Positions 1 to 7,471 of a DNA stretch of 37,497 nt are shown here, in pieces. The position numbers were made by a program, and so were the translations under genes. The DNA is taken from the NCBI GenBank assembly GCA_016931115.1, contig JAFGFM010000035.1, positions 1-37,497 of the forward strand, read 5' to 3'. Position 1 is the stretch's first letter. Every line of letters begins with the position of its first letter. Origin of the DNA: Deltaproteobacteria bacterium. Its GTDB lineage: Bacteria; Desulfobacterota; DSM-4660; Desulfatiglandales; HGW-15. A model generated the notes under the pieces. That model was given only the letters and a program-made list of their open reading frames with translations. It was not told the origin of the DNA and did no database searches.

Positions 1-1
1 C

Positions 2-508
2 GCCGATAAACTCATCGCGGCCTATCCCCCGGGCACAGGTACTGTGGCCAAAACCGCACGCGACCTGATGCGCGATGCAGCCTTCGGGTGGCAAACCTGG
101 ATCTGGGCGCGGTTACAGTCGAAGGCGGGTAAATCCAAGGTGTTTTACTATTACTTTGATCAGCACCCGGATTATCCTGCCGATTCACCTAAGGCAGGGC
201 AGGGATCGCCACACGGGCAGGAAGTGTCCTATGTGTTTCAGAACATGAATCCGAATCAGCAGCCCACCAAGTCAGACAAGGCAATTTCGGAGGCCATGGC
301 CGTCTACTGGACGAACTTCGCCAGATTCGGAGATCCGAACGGCTCAGGCCTCCCGGAGTGGCCCGCCTTCAGCGACGCCAACCCTGTGCTGATGTACTTC
401 TCCCAGACGCCTCACACCGGGCCGGTCCCCAGCGCAGATTCGCTTAAAGTCATGGATCAGTATTTTGCATGGCGAAGGACTCCCGAGGGCGAGGCCTTTG
501 TGAAATAG
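2..508 (+). CDS. Carboxylesterase type B (para-nitrobenzyl esterase family), C-terminal part
   Basis: The reading frame is open from the window edge, so the gene begins upstream; about 168 residues are visible. They match the C-terminal portion of the alpha/beta-hydrolase family of type B carboxylesterases, which hydrolyse carboxylic esters. Visible signs are a FYYYFDQHP strand, the segment PHGQEVSYVF that holds the catalytic histidine, the late motif YWTNFARFGDPNG, and the closing WPAFSD segment. The serine nucleophile and acidic residue would lie outside the window. Whether it is secreted cannot be judged because the N-terminus is missing. It ends 115 bp before the nitroreductase, with no clear terminator between them. 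Family assignment is firm; substrate is unknown. Confidence 0.87.
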   Translation, partial: ADKLIAAYPPGTGTVAKTARDLMRDAAFGWQTWIWARLQSKAGKSKVFYYYFDQHPDYPADSPKAGQGSPHGQEVSYVFQNMNPNQQPTKSDKAISEAMAVYWTNFARFGDPNGSGLPEWPAFSDANPVLMYFSQTPHTGPVPSADSLKVMDQYFAWRRTPEGEAFVK

Positions 509-623
509 GTCTGGTCCGTCGCTTGCCGGCTGTTCTTTTCTGAGCATGCCGGAGGCGTCACTGGAAAAGTATCTAAATAAAAAATAGAAAATAGAATATA
601 GAAAACAGAAAAGAGGGAAACTA

Positions 624-1202
624 ATGACTGTGATGGATAACGACACAATAAAATCGATACTGGCCCGCCGGAGTTATAAGGCCTTTGATAGCAGGCCTTT
701 CAGTGAGGATATCCTTGAAACGATTATTGAAGCAGGGAAATACGCACCGACTGGCAGGAACAGACAGGCCTGGCATTTTACAGTTGTTAAGTCTGAAGAT
801 GGCAAAAAGATGTATAAAGAGGCGCTTACTGATTTTATGATAAACGGTGGAGGTCCAAAAGTAGCGCCGCCACCTGTTCCGCCAAATATAATCGTAAAGC
901 CTGAACCTGAGTTCAGAGGTGCACCAGTACTGATTCTTGTTTCAGGTCCAGCTTCAGATGATCTCGTTCGCATAGACTGTGCACTGGCTATGGGAAATAT
1001 GTTTATCGCTGCCGCCTCTTTTGGGGTGATGTCAGGATGGACACATACCACTGTCAGGGACCTTTTTCCGGATCCTGCTGTAAAGAAAAAATTTAAAATT
1101 CCTGATGGTAACGATGTATATGCTGCTGCTTTTTTTGGTTATCCACTGGGTGAACCTAAAGATCGTGGTCCCAGGAAAGAGGGAACAGTTACGGTTGTTT
1201 AA
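624..1202 (+). CDS. Nitroreductase family FMN oxidoreductase
   Basis: A 192-residue protein of the nitroreductase superfamily, FMN enzymes that use NAD(P)H to reduce nitro groups, quinones or other electron acceptors. The N-terminal ARRSYKAFDSRPF segment and the following APTGRNRQAWHF are the family's FMN-phosphate and isoalloxazine contacts. A central DCALAMGNMFIAAASFGVMSGW helix region and a C-terminal FFGYPLG strand also fit. A second ATG lies three codons in (633); a purine-rich GAGGG stretch stands just before 624, so the first start was kept. A proline-rich insert (PPPVPP) at about residues 77-82 lies where family members vary most. It appears to be a single gene, followed by the heptad array. 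Substrate cannot be deduced. Confidence 0.9.
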   Translation: MTVMDNDTIKSILARRSYKAFDSRPFSEDILETIIEAGKYAPTGRNRQAWHFTVVKSEDGKKMYKEALTDFMINGGGPKVAPPPVPPNIIVKPEPEFRGAPVLILVSGPASDDLVRIDCALAMGNMFIAAASFGVMSGWTHTTVRDLFPDPAVKKKFKIPDGNDVYAAAFFGYPLGEPKDRGPRKEGTVTVV

Positions 1203-1207
1203 CCTTC

Positions 1208-1410
1208 AGGCTATAGGCTATAGACTGTAGGCTGTAGGTAACAGGTAATAGGTGATAGGTTGTAGACTGTAGACTGTAGACTGTAGGCTGTAGGCTAAAG
1301 GCTAAAGCCTAAAGCCTAAAGCCTAAAGCCTAAAGCCTAAAGCCTAAAGCCTAAAGACTAAAGACTAAAGACTAAAGACTAAAGACTAAAGACTATAGAC
1401 TATAGCCTGA
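1208..1410. repeat. Tandem array of 29 in-register 7-bp units
   Basis: Reading from 1208 in steps of seven gives 29 consecutive units without one phase break. The consensus is roughly AGRCTRW: AGGCTAT, AGACTGT, AGGCTGT, AGGTAAT and AGGTGAT early on, then AGGCTAA, seven AGCCTAA, five AGACTAA, two AGACTAT and a final AGCCTGA. Blocks of identical units sit next to each other, as expected from slippage. The unit length is not a multiple of three and the array is not coding. The same units recur at 4003-4030 and 5950-6012. This fills most of the spacer between the nitroreductase and the DUF3795 gene. Confidence 0.95.
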
Positions 1411-1472
1411 TATTTACATTACCACATAAAAAGATCGTTAAGATAAGCATTCTTAAAGGAGGAGGAAAAAAT

Positions 1473-2162
1473 ATGGCTTTACATAATAGCAGTAAAATAG
1501 GTCGAAGAATGTTTGTTAAAGGTCTTGCCGGTGCAGCTGTTTGCTGTGCCTGCTGTTCACTGGATCGCCTGGCAGCCTCAAAAGAAATTAAAGTACAGGG
1601 TGGTGAGGCCAAGGCACATCTGGCAGCCGCATGCGGGACATATTGCGGAGCCTGCCCTGCTTACCTCAATAAGCATGGTGGAGTTGCAGAGAATTATCCA
1701 TCCAGACCGGTAAATGCCAGTATTGACAGTTTCGTCGCTATGATGGAGACCTTACAATGCGACGGCTGTCTGAGCGGCGGTACACTTGCCGGTCATTGCC
1801 AGAACTGCAGCATAAGCCGATGCGCAGCAAACACACAGAATAACGATCGTTGTTCTGAGTGCACACAGTTACCCTGCTATCGTATTACCAATTTAATCAA
1901 CCAGGGCAACTATCCGCACCGTGACGAATATCTGCCAAACCTTGCAAAAATTCATGAAATGGGCCTTCAGGAATGGGCTATATACGAAGAAGAGCGCTGG
2001 AGTTGCCCGCAGTGCGGCGGTGCTATAAGCTGGTATGATACCCAGTGTACCGGATGCGGGGCCACAAGATCAAAGGACTTGTTTACCCTGTTTGAAGAAG
2101 AACCAACCATCCCGGATAAAAAGGTCTCTCTGCAGCCAGTTTTGAACCTGCTCCTGGAATGA
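1473..2162 (+). CDS. Tat-signal DUF3795 domain protein with C-terminal zinc ribbon
   Basis: 229 residues; a strong AAAGGAGGAGG ribosome-binding site stands before the ATG. The N-terminus has a twin-arginine leader (GRRMFVKGLAGAA, about residues 11-23) followed by a cysteine-rich CCACCS stretch. The body starts with ACGTYCGACPAYLNKHGG and continues with CDGCLSGG, HCQNCSISRC and CSECTQLPC, the cysteine pattern of DUF3795, a family of unknown function presumed to bind metal or an Fe-S cluster. A separate zinc ribbon (CPQCGG...CTGCGA) lies near residues 173-192. Tat export would mean the cofactor is loaded in the cytoplasm before transport. The next gene is also Tat-type, so the two may act together at the outer face of the membrane, but no reaction can be named. 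Confidence 0.85.
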   Translation: MALHNSSKIGRRMFVKGLAGAAVCCACCSLDRLAASKEIKVQGGEAKAHLAAACGTYCGACPAYLNKHGGVAENYPSRPVNASIDSFVAMMETLQCDGCLSGGTLAGHCQNCSISRCAANTQNNDRCSECTQLPCYRITNLINQGNYPHRDEYLPNLAKIHEMGLQEWAIYEEERWSCPQCGGAISWYDTQCTGCGATRSKDLFTLFEEEPTIPDKKVSLQPVLNLLLE

Positions 2163-2354
2163 ACCTCCCCGCTGCAAGGCAGCCGGGAATTAAACCTTTG
2201 CCCGCCTCTGGCGTACTAAATAATTTTATTGCTTCAACATTGGTCATTATTTTCGGAAATAAAAGGCGGAGCGTCAATAAAGGATGTTACCACTGTAGTA
2301 GTGGGAGCAAGAAAAGAAGGTGAAAAATAATTCTAAATCAAAGGAGGACTTTTT

Positions 2355-3242
2355 ATGGAAACCAGATTTACACGACGTGAAGTATTGGGATTGGTAGGAG
2401 CCGGTGCGGCAGTTTTAGGGGCATCCAGCCTTGCAAGTTCCGCAACTAAAAACGAAGCCACACCTGCGCAGCAGGAGGAACAGGCTATGACCCCTTTAGA
2501 GAAATTCAATAAATACGGTGAGGATCTCGAATATCACCTGATGCTTCGAACATCTCCTATTGCAGCCAAGATGCTTGTAAGTGAATCCGATATCCCTGTA
2601 GGGGCATTCAGGCCAAAAAAGGAGCGTGGATATCATTTTGCCCAGTGTCAGGCATTTGCCCTCTCCCGCAGGGACGGGGTCACGATCGCCATGCTGAAGG
2701 AAGATCACTGGTGTCCGGCAGCCCCCCTTGCCTATGGAAATGTGCCTCCGAACCAGCAGAGCCAGGACTATGACTGCTTTCCATATGGGAAATATGTTGG
2801 TATTGTCACAGCCCCGTTGAAAACCGCGAGTTTTATACCCGATGTGGTTATCATCTGGTCCAACAACGCCCAGTTGAGGTCACTTATCCTCTCCATGGAC
2901 AGAAAGGATAGCTCTCAAATAAAGAGCTGTTTTCTTCCCCCTTCCTGTTCATATTCCGTGGTCAATCCCATACAGGATGGTAACTACTGGGTTGTACTGC
3001 CTGACCCGGGAGAGTATGAAAGGGGATTAGGAACGGAAGACGAGATGATGTTCTCTGCCCCGGGTGCCAGGATGGAGAGCCTTATTTCCGGGTTGAGAAA
3101 GGGTGAAAAAGGATATTTTGCCTATCGTCATCATCATCCCTACATTCGGCCAAACTTTCCAAGACCCGATTTCTACAGGCAGTCATTTAAATCCTGGGGT
3201 CTGGATGCCGATGATACACTTGATTGGCCGGAATATAAATAG
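2355..3242 (+). CDS. Tat-signal DUF169 family protein
   Basis: 295 residues with an AAAGGAGG site before the ATG. Residues 4-30 are a Tat leader (TRREVLGLVGAGAAVLGASSL). The mature part begins PLEKFNKYGEDLEYHLMLRTSPIAAKML, the usual opening of DUF169 (COG2043, uncharacterised), followed by the conserved CQAFALSRRDG block and an HWCPAAPLAYG cysteine motif. The family is normally cytoplasmic, so a Tat leader is notable. A histidine run (YRHHHPYIRP) lies near the C-terminus. It is separated by about 190 bp from the DUF3795 gene, in the same direction, and both genes carry the same kind of leader. A rho-independent terminator follows. Function unknown. Confidence 0.85.
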   Translation: METRFTRREVLGLVGAGAAVLGASSLASSATKNEATPAQQEEQAMTPLEKFNKYGEDLEYHLMLRTSPIAAKMLVSESDIPVGAFRPKKERGYHFAQCQAFALSRRDGVTIAMLKEDHWCPAAPLAYGNVPPNQQSQDYDCFPYGKYVGIVTAPLKTASFIPDVVIIWSNNAQLRSLILSMDRKDSSQIKSCFLPPSCSYSVVNPIQDGNYWVVLPDPGEYERGLGTEDEMMFSAPGARMESLISGLRKGEKGYFAYRHHHPYIRPNFPRPDFYRQSFKSWGLDADDTLDWPEYK

Positions 3243-3310
3243 CGTATAGAAACATGACGTTAGAGGTACTCCATAAGCAGCTGAGTAACTATGTAATACA
3301 CTGATACCAG

Positions 3311-3352
3311 GGCGGTTAAAGGTTATTATCTTTAATCGCCTTGCTTTTTTTT
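3311..3352 (+). terminator. Rho-independent terminator after DUF169 gene
   Basis: GGCGGTTAAAG and CTTTAATCGCC form an 11-bp stem with one G-T wobble and an 8-base loop, followed by TTGC and eight T residues. It lies about 70 bp after the DUF169 stop codon. Confidence 0.85.
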
Positions 3353-3495
3353 GGGATAATTAAAGGAGAAATCAGATATTATTTTCTTAGCAGTGGATTT
3401 AAATAAGTGATCTCTTACAACATAAGCGTGCATGTTTTCCATGACCTGGTGCTGGATACAATAAAGAAATTCAGGTTTATACCCTGTGTAGCTTC

Positions 3496-3524
3496 TTGAC
3501 ATGATCATGGAATACCCCTATGCT
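3496..3524 (+). promoter_or_regulatory. Sigma70-type promoter for the exported SAM-hydroxide-transferase-like gene
   Basis: TTGACA at 3496-3501, a 17-bp spacer, and TATGCT at 3519-3524. A transcript from here would begin near 3531 and leave an untranslated leader of about 80 bases before the chosen ATG at 3612. Because the longest open frame would begin inside this -35 box (3501), the promoter argues against that longer start. Confidence 0.6.
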
Positions 3525-3611
3525 CATTATAAAGTTTACGAAAATGATCCTTTACATTCTTTTCAAAAAATATTTCCCGGATCTAAACACACGGAATCAA
3601 TGGAGGCAAAA

Positions 3612-4004
3612 ATGAAAAGAGGTCTTACGCTTGTGCTTGTGGTTGGCATCTTTCTGGTTACTTGCACCACATTGCTCGCGATCGAAACAGATAGCGCCAT
3701 ACATGATAGCAGCTCTGCATCCGGCATGGTAAGAGCCATTAATCCTGAATGGGGAAATATTGATACTGACTTTATGTATCCTGACCTGGAAAGGCTTGGG
3801 ATCACAAAAGGGAACATGTTCACGGTTCAATTCGAAGATAAAAGTTTCAAGGTAATAATGGCAACCACTTATGATGATGTACAACAAGGAGAATGGGTAG
3901 CTTTTATTACTCCCGATGGTTTTCTAAGGATTGCCAGAAATGTGGAGAGCGCGGTTGATCTGCTTGGATGTAAGCCGGGGGATAGGATTGTGATAAAAAA
4001 TTAG
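3612..4004 (+). CDS. Exported protein resembling the C-terminal domain of SAM hydroxide adenosyltransferase
   Basis: 130 residues from the ATG at 3612, which has GGAGG five bases upstream; the longer frame from 3501 would overlap the promoter. The first 22 or so residues (MKRGLTLVLVVGIFLVTCTTLLA) are a signal peptide. The mature part, from about GMVRAINPEWGNIDTDF to PGDRIVIKN, follows the beta-barrel C-terminal domain of the DUF62/SAM hydroxide adenosyltransferase family: the GNIDT start, a TFDD-like TTYDDVQQGE centre, and DGFLRIARNVESAVDLLGCKPGD. The N-terminal catalytic half of that family is absent, so the protein is unlikely to hydrolyse SAM by itself and may only bind a ligand. The TAG stop lies in the first unit of a heptad repeat. 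Confidence 0.7.
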   Translation: MKRGLTLVLVVGIFLVTCTTLLAIETDSAIHDSSSASGMVRAINPEWGNIDTDFMYPDLERLGITKGNMFTVQFEDKSFKVIMATTYDDVQQGEWVAFITPDGFLRIARNVESAVDLLGCKPGDRIVIKN

Positions 4005-4030
4005 GCTATAGACTATAGACTAAAGGCTAG
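4003..4030. repeat. Four-unit heptad repeat
   Basis: AGGCTAT, AGACTAT, AGACTAA, AGGCTAG in register, the same unit type as the array at 1208. It overlaps the last two bases of the preceding gene's stop codon. Confidence 0.85.
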
Positions 4031-4105
4031 CTACTTACGGACTGAAGAGTGAACCGGCTGAAAGCGGAAAGTGTTATTATTACCGAATCATACATTCCCG
4101 GTCTC

Positions 4106-4139
4106 TTGACATTTTTTGTGTGTAGTGTATTGTAATACA
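4106..4139 (+). promoter_or_regulatory. Promoter and inverted-repeat operator of the RHH/PIN toxin-antitoxin pair
   Basis: TTGACA at 4106-4111 is followed after 16 bp by TATTGT (4128-4133). The -10 region lies inside TGTATTGTAATACA (4126-4139), an inverted repeat with 6-bp arms and a GT centre. Ribbon-helix-helix antitoxins typically bind such sites and repress their own promoter, so this is the likely operator; the binding is inferred. Confidence 0.7.
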
Positions 4140-4163
4140 AAAAACAAAAAGGAGGTGTTCGGG

Positions 4164-4382
4164 ATGAGAACAGTTCTTTCTGTGAGTTTGCCCGAAAATC
4201 TGGCAAAGGATTTGAGTGACTTTGCCTGTGAAACAGGCCGTAACAAAAGCGATATTTTAAAGGATTCTCTTGTACGGTATATCTGGGACGCTAAACTGCG
4301 CAAGGCGCAGGAACTGTTTTATACAAAAGCCAAAGCAAAGGGCATAGTTACCGAGGAAGATATGTTGAGAGAGATCTCGTGA
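4164..4382 (+). CDS. Ribbon-helix-helix (CopG-like) antitoxin
   Basis: 72 residues from the ATG at 4164, chosen because AAAGGAGGTGTTC precedes it; a longer frame from 4116 would begin within the promoter. MRTVLSVSLPENLAKDLSDFACETGRNKSDILKDSLVRYI is a ribbon-helix-helix domain: the beta strand RTVLSVSLP inserts in the DNA major groove and the ETGRNKSD turn joins two helices. The rest of the chain would wrap the PIN toxin. Its TGA stop overlaps the toxin's GTG start, so the two are translationally coupled. It presumably represses the operator at 4126-4139. Confidence 0.87.
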   Translation: MRTVLSVSLPENLAKDLSDFACETGRNKSDILKDSLVRYIWDAKLRKAQELFYTKAKAKGIVTEEDMLREIS

Positions 4383-4783
4383 AAACGATCCTGGACACAA
4401 ACGTTCTGCTTTCTGCGTTTCTTACCGACGGTACATGCGCCCGCATCCTGAAACGGGCACGACAAAAGGATTTTTCATTCATACTCTGTGAACCGGTCTT
4501 ACTCGAAACAAAACGGCTGTTAAAAAACAAGTTCTCCCTTTCATCCAGGGATATCAAACTCTTTGTCTCCATACTTACTGAAGCTGCGGATGTGGTATAT
4601 CACCCTGCGGGAGTGCCTCCTTCTATATGTCGTGATCCGGATGATGATATCATCCTTGTCTGTGCTGCGGAAACAGAAAGCGATTTTCTTGTAACCGGAG
4701 ACAAAGACCTTCTGGTACTTAAGGCGTATCAAGGTGCCAAAATTATTGGTCCCAGGGATTTTGAACTTCTTTTCATGGATTAA
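4379..4783 (+). CDS. PIN-domain ribonuclease toxin
   Basis: 134 residues starting at GTG 4379, overlapping the antitoxin stop by four bases. The protein belongs to the PIN family of the COG1569/TIGR00305 type. The acidic residues expected of a metal-dependent ribonuclease are all present: D in ILDTNVLLSAFL (near residue 6), E in PVLLETKRLL, the DPDDD cluster in RDPDDDIILVCA, and D in VTGDKDLLVL. The catalytic set looks intact, so the module should be active. Known relatives cut RNA and stop translation; the target here cannot be predicted. The following membrane-protein gene starts two bases after the stop and may be co-transcribed. Confidence 0.87.
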   Translation: MKTILDTNVLLSAFLTDGTCARILKRARQKDFSFILCEPVLLETKRLLKNKFSLSSRDIKLFVSILTEAADVVYHPAGVPPSICRDPDDDIILVCAAETESDFLVTGDKDLLVLKAYQGAKIIGPRDFELLFMD

Positions 4784-4784
4784 T

Positions 4785-5192
4785 ATGGTTGATCTGGTTA
4801 ACTGGCTAATAATTGTTATCAGTTATTTTTCATCTGTAATCTGTTCCATGCTCCTGTTCACAGCAAGAACCCAGATTCCTGAACAGACAGTATATATTAT
4901 TTTCTGGCTTGGTCTTTTCGTCGGAACGATTGGCCTGATAATACAGGCCAGGAAAGATCTATATAATGTCTGCATTTTTACAACTGTATCCGGTTTTTTA
5001 GCCACTGTTATTTTTAGTTCTATCATCTATTATGGAACAGTACCACATCCTGTCGCTACCAGCCTTGCAGTTGCTGGGGCTTTACTCATGATCACAAATA
5101 ATAGAGGGGAATACAGGAAGCCAGGAAACTCAACAGGAAAAAGATTTCCGGTTTTTTATCCATTTCTTCTGAGGCTCAGCACATCAGCTTAA
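4785..5192 (+). CDS. Small four-helix membrane protein of unknown function
   Basis: 135 residues starting at ATG 4785, two bases after the PIN toxin stop. Four hydrophobic segments are visible: about residues 5-25, 33-52, 58-80 and 86-100. A polar, basic tail (RGEYRKPGNSTGKRF) follows. I do not recognise a family. The tight spacing suggests read-through from the toxin-antitoxin promoter. No Shine-Dalgarno core is close to the ATG, which also points to translational coupling. Confidence 0.6.
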   Translation: MVDLVNWLIIVISYFSSVICSMLLFTARTQIPEQTVYIIFWLGLFVGTIGLIIQARKDLYNVCIFTTVSGFLATVIFSSIIYYGTVPHPVATSLAVAGALLMITNNRGEYRKPGNSTGKRFPVFYPFLLRLSTSA

Positions 5193-5213
5193 GCCTGATC
5201 AAAGGACAATATT

Positions 5214-5918
5214 TTGGAAAATATATCTATTAAGTATTGCTTTAAGTTTCCAAATGAGACTCAGGAGGTATTTGATCTTGAATTAGATGCACAGAGTCTT
5301 GAGCTGGTTGCTGACATTCCGGAAAATCCTCCTCAGTGGGTTACGCTTGATTTCCACCAGTGCCCGAACTGCCCGCTGGATAGTCGTACCCATCCTGAAT
5401 GCCCATTAATGGTGCACTTCATTGATATCGTTGATCGTTTCGATCGCATTTTATCATATGATAAGGTCAGGCTGGAGGTGGTGATGGATGAGAGGACCGT
5501 TTCCCGCTCAATCACAGCCCAGAAAGGTCTCAGCTCTCTTGTAGGAATTGTGATTAGTGCCAGTGGTTGTCCCCATACAAAATTTTTTAAACCCATGTTA
5601 CGTTTTCATCTGCCTTTGTCCAGTGAAGCAGAGACCATATACCGTGCTGTATCCATGTATATGCTGGCCCAGTATTTTGTACAAAAAGAGGGGAAAAAGG
5701 CTGATTTTGAACTGCATGGCCTTGAAAAGATCTACAATAATATGCATGTGATAAATACTGCAATTGCAGAACGCCTGCGAGTTGCAAGTAAAACTGATGC
5801 ACTGGTTAATGCCATTATATTATTGGATATGTTCACAGGAACAATTCCATCTGTTATTGATGAATCCCTGGAAGAACTCCGGTATCTGTTTAATCCATAC
5901 CTGGAAAATAAAAGCTGA
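5214..5918 (+). CDS. Conserved cytoplasmic protein with CPNCPL motif (DUF6901-like)
   Basis: 234 residues starting at TTG 5214, with AAAGGA seven bases upstream. Visible features are an N-terminal beta-rich region (IKYCFKFPNETQEVFDLELD), a motif HQCPNCPLDSRTHPECPL near residues 47-64 with four cysteines, the block LSSLVGIVISASGCPHTKFFKPM, and a helical C-terminal half. The overall pattern matches, from memory, the family annotated DUF6901; I could not check this. There is no signal peptide or membrane segment. Four cysteines in a small loop, plus another CPH, suggest a metal site. No function known. Confidence 0.75.
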   Translation: MENISIKYCFKFPNETQEVFDLELDAQSLELVADIPENPPQWVTLDFHQCPNCPLDSRTHPECPLMVHFIDIVDRFDRILSYDKVRLEVVMDERTVSRSITAQKGLSSLVGIVISASGCPHTKFFKPMLRFHLPLSSEAETIYRAVSMYMLAQYFVQKEGKKADFELHGLEKIYNNMHVINTAIAERLRVASKTDALVNAIILLDMFTGTIPSVIDESLEELRYLFNPYLENKS

Positions 5919-5949
5919 TAAAGGGGATAGAACTGGGAATGATAAAAAC

Positions 5950-6012
5950 AGGTAATGGGTCATAGGTAATAGGTGATGGGTAAGAGGTGAGAGGGTATAG
6001 ACTGTAGACTGT
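5950..6012. repeat. Nine-unit heptad repeat
   Basis: From 5950: AGGTAAT, GGGTCAT, AGGTAAT, AGGTGAT, GGGTAAG, AGGTGAG, AGGGTAT, AGACTGT, AGACTGT, all in register. Same family as 1208-1410, but richer in the AGGTRAT variant. Confidence 0.85.
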
Positions 6013-6040
6013 CAGCAATTTAAAAACAAAGATTTCTATT

Positions 6041-6169
6041 TAACCGCGAACCACGTCCGCCGTCGTAAAAGACACTCTCACTATGGCGGGACAGGCGAAA
6101 AACGCAAAAGTAAAAATAAAAAAATAAAATAGATAATATTTAAATTCTTTTTCGTGTGGTTCGTGGTTC
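6041..6169. repeat. CACGAA/TTCGTG inverted repeat, copy 1, with nested element
   Basis: The outer arms GAACCACG (6048-6055) and CGTGGTTC (6162-6169) are perfect complements and belong to the same family as the copies at 6189, 7191, 9722 and 9821. Inside, at about 6055-6095, is a foreign segment with GTCCGCCGTCG...ACTATGGCGGGAC that also occurs in unrelated repeats at 14303, 32095 and 37137. The middle is A-rich. Confidence 0.8.
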
Positions 6170-6188
6170 ATAGATTTAAGATTTTATT

Positions 6189-6279
6189 TACCACGAAATA
6201 CACGAAAAGCACGAAAGGGTTTTATTATTTTAGTAATAAATAGTTTTTGTTCGTGTGGTTCGTGTGGTTCGCGGTTAAC
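6189..6279. repeat. CACGAA/TTCGTG inverted repeat, copy 2
   Basis: Starts TACCACGAAATACACGAAAA, contains the segment GTTTTATTATTTTAGTAATA, and ends with GTTCGTGTGGTTCGTGTGG and CGCGGTTAAC. Left and right arms are complementary, so the transcript would fold into a long imperfect hairpin. Nearly identical to the copy at 7191. Together with copy 1 it fills the 575-bp spacer before the lipoprotein gene. Confidence 0.9.
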
Positions 6280-6493
6280 TTTTTCTGTGTCCTCCGTGGT
6301 TGAAAATCTTTTTTAGTTAAAGCCAGGGCTGTTTTTTTAACATCAGGTGACTATTTTATAAAAAAAGGTGTCTAGAATAGTAAAACACTCATTTGAGGGA
6401 TACGGCTTTAATAAATACAATTTATTGCATCTCACTTTTTTATTACTGGTTTATAATATAACCATAATTTACTGGAAGCAATGGAGGCCCATG

Positions 6494-7180
6494 ATGATAA
6501 GCAGGAATCAGATCAGAATGAAAAGATACAATGGCGTTTCTCTGGCAGGAAGTATCGTTATTTATGCGGTCCTGGTGCTGGCGGTGTTTGCACTTAGTGG
6601 CTGCCGAAGTAATAATGACCCATTGCGTACATACGATACAGAAATCGTAAGCGATATGGATGCTGACGGCGACATCGGGCTGGCTCTTGACGACACCTAT
6701 GCGGTCTCTACAGCTATAGATACGGGGAGTGTTCTCGCAGGGATCGATCCAGTGACAGGTGAAGAGTTTCGCGGTTTTCTCAATTTCCCGCTCCGGGAAG
6801 TCGATGGAATTCCCCGGAATGCTCTCATTGAATCGGCGACACTGGAGGTTTTTATCGCAGGGATGAGCGATTCACAGTCCGGCCAATTTTTACCATTCCT
6901 GATCGATCTGGTTGATTTTCAGCCGCCTTATCTTGTGGCTGGCGATTTCAGCCGGGCGATCCAGCCCCCCCTGCTGACAATGCTCATCAATTTCTACCCT
7001 TCAGATGTTGGCCACTTAGTGGTAATAGATGTTACAGAACTGGTGGATGAGGCACAGTATCAGGGGCTGCCGGATTTGCAATTGAGGTTTCTGCTCGATT
7101 TTTCGGCAGATTCAGGTTTAATTGAAATAGATGACGCTGATTTTGCCACTGCGCCGCTGTTAAAAGTGACCTACTACTGA
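6494..7180 (+). CDS. Lipoprotein with DNRLRE-like beta-sandwich domain
   Basis: 228 residues from ATG 6494, chosen because GGAGG stands six bases upstream; a longer frame from 6368 has no signal upstream. The N-terminus has basic residues (NQIRMKRYNG), a hydrophobic core and the lipobox LSGC, giving a lipid-anchored protein. The mature part resembles the DNRLRE family of extracellular beta-sandwich domains: LNFPLREV...ALIESATLEVFI early, DVTELV in the middle and a final FATAPLLKVTYY. Such domains are structural or sugar-binding modules. The gene stands alone between two copies of the CACGAA repeat. The domain assignment is moderate; the lipoprotein call is firm. Confidence 0.7.
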   Translation: MISRNQIRMKRYNGVSLAGSIVIYAVLVLAVFALSGCRSNNDPLRTYDTEIVSDMDADGDIGLALDDTYAVSTAIDTGSVLAGIDPVTGEEFRGFLNFPLREVDGIPRNALIESATLEVFIAGMSDSQSGQFLPFLIDLVDFQPPYLVAGDFSRAIQPPLLTMLINFYPSDVGHLVVIDVTELVDEAQYQGLPDLQLRFLLDFSADSGLIEIDDADFATAPLLKVTYY

Positions 7181-7190
7181 GCCAATTATC

Positions 7191-7280
7191 TACCACGAAA
7201 TACACTAAATACACGAAAGGGTTTTATTATTTTAGTAATAAATAGTTTTTGTTCGTGTGGTTCGTGTGATTCGCGGTTCA
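7191..7280. repeat. CACGAA/TTCGTG inverted repeat, copy 3
   Basis: Begins 11 bp after the lipoprotein stop. Same sequence as copy 2 with a few substitutions, including TACACTAAATACACGAAAGG and GTGATTCGCGGTTC. It can fold as a hairpin at the 3' end of the lipoprotein transcript. The following 190 bp up to 7471 show no gene or clear signal. Confidence 0.9.
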
Positions 7281-7471
7281 TAGTTTTAAAGAACGATTTA
7301 TTTCGGGCAAGCTCAAAAGGATGCAGGGACAATGATCAGTTATCAGTTAAAGTTAATTTCAAGTTACACCATGTAGAGCAAGTCAATCCTTATTCAATTC
7401 AATACAAAAAAGATTCACCCCATTTAATATTGCTTCGCAACCCCCTCTGTAAATAGAGTCTTTATTATTAT

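Noticed and set aside
1208-1410. CRISPR array
   Set aside because: Period is 7 bp with no spacers, and there are no cas genes.
3501-3611. Longer N-terminus for the exported SAM-transferase-like protein
   Set aside because: It begins inside the -35 box and pushes the signal peptide inward; ATG 3612 has GGAGG at the right distance.
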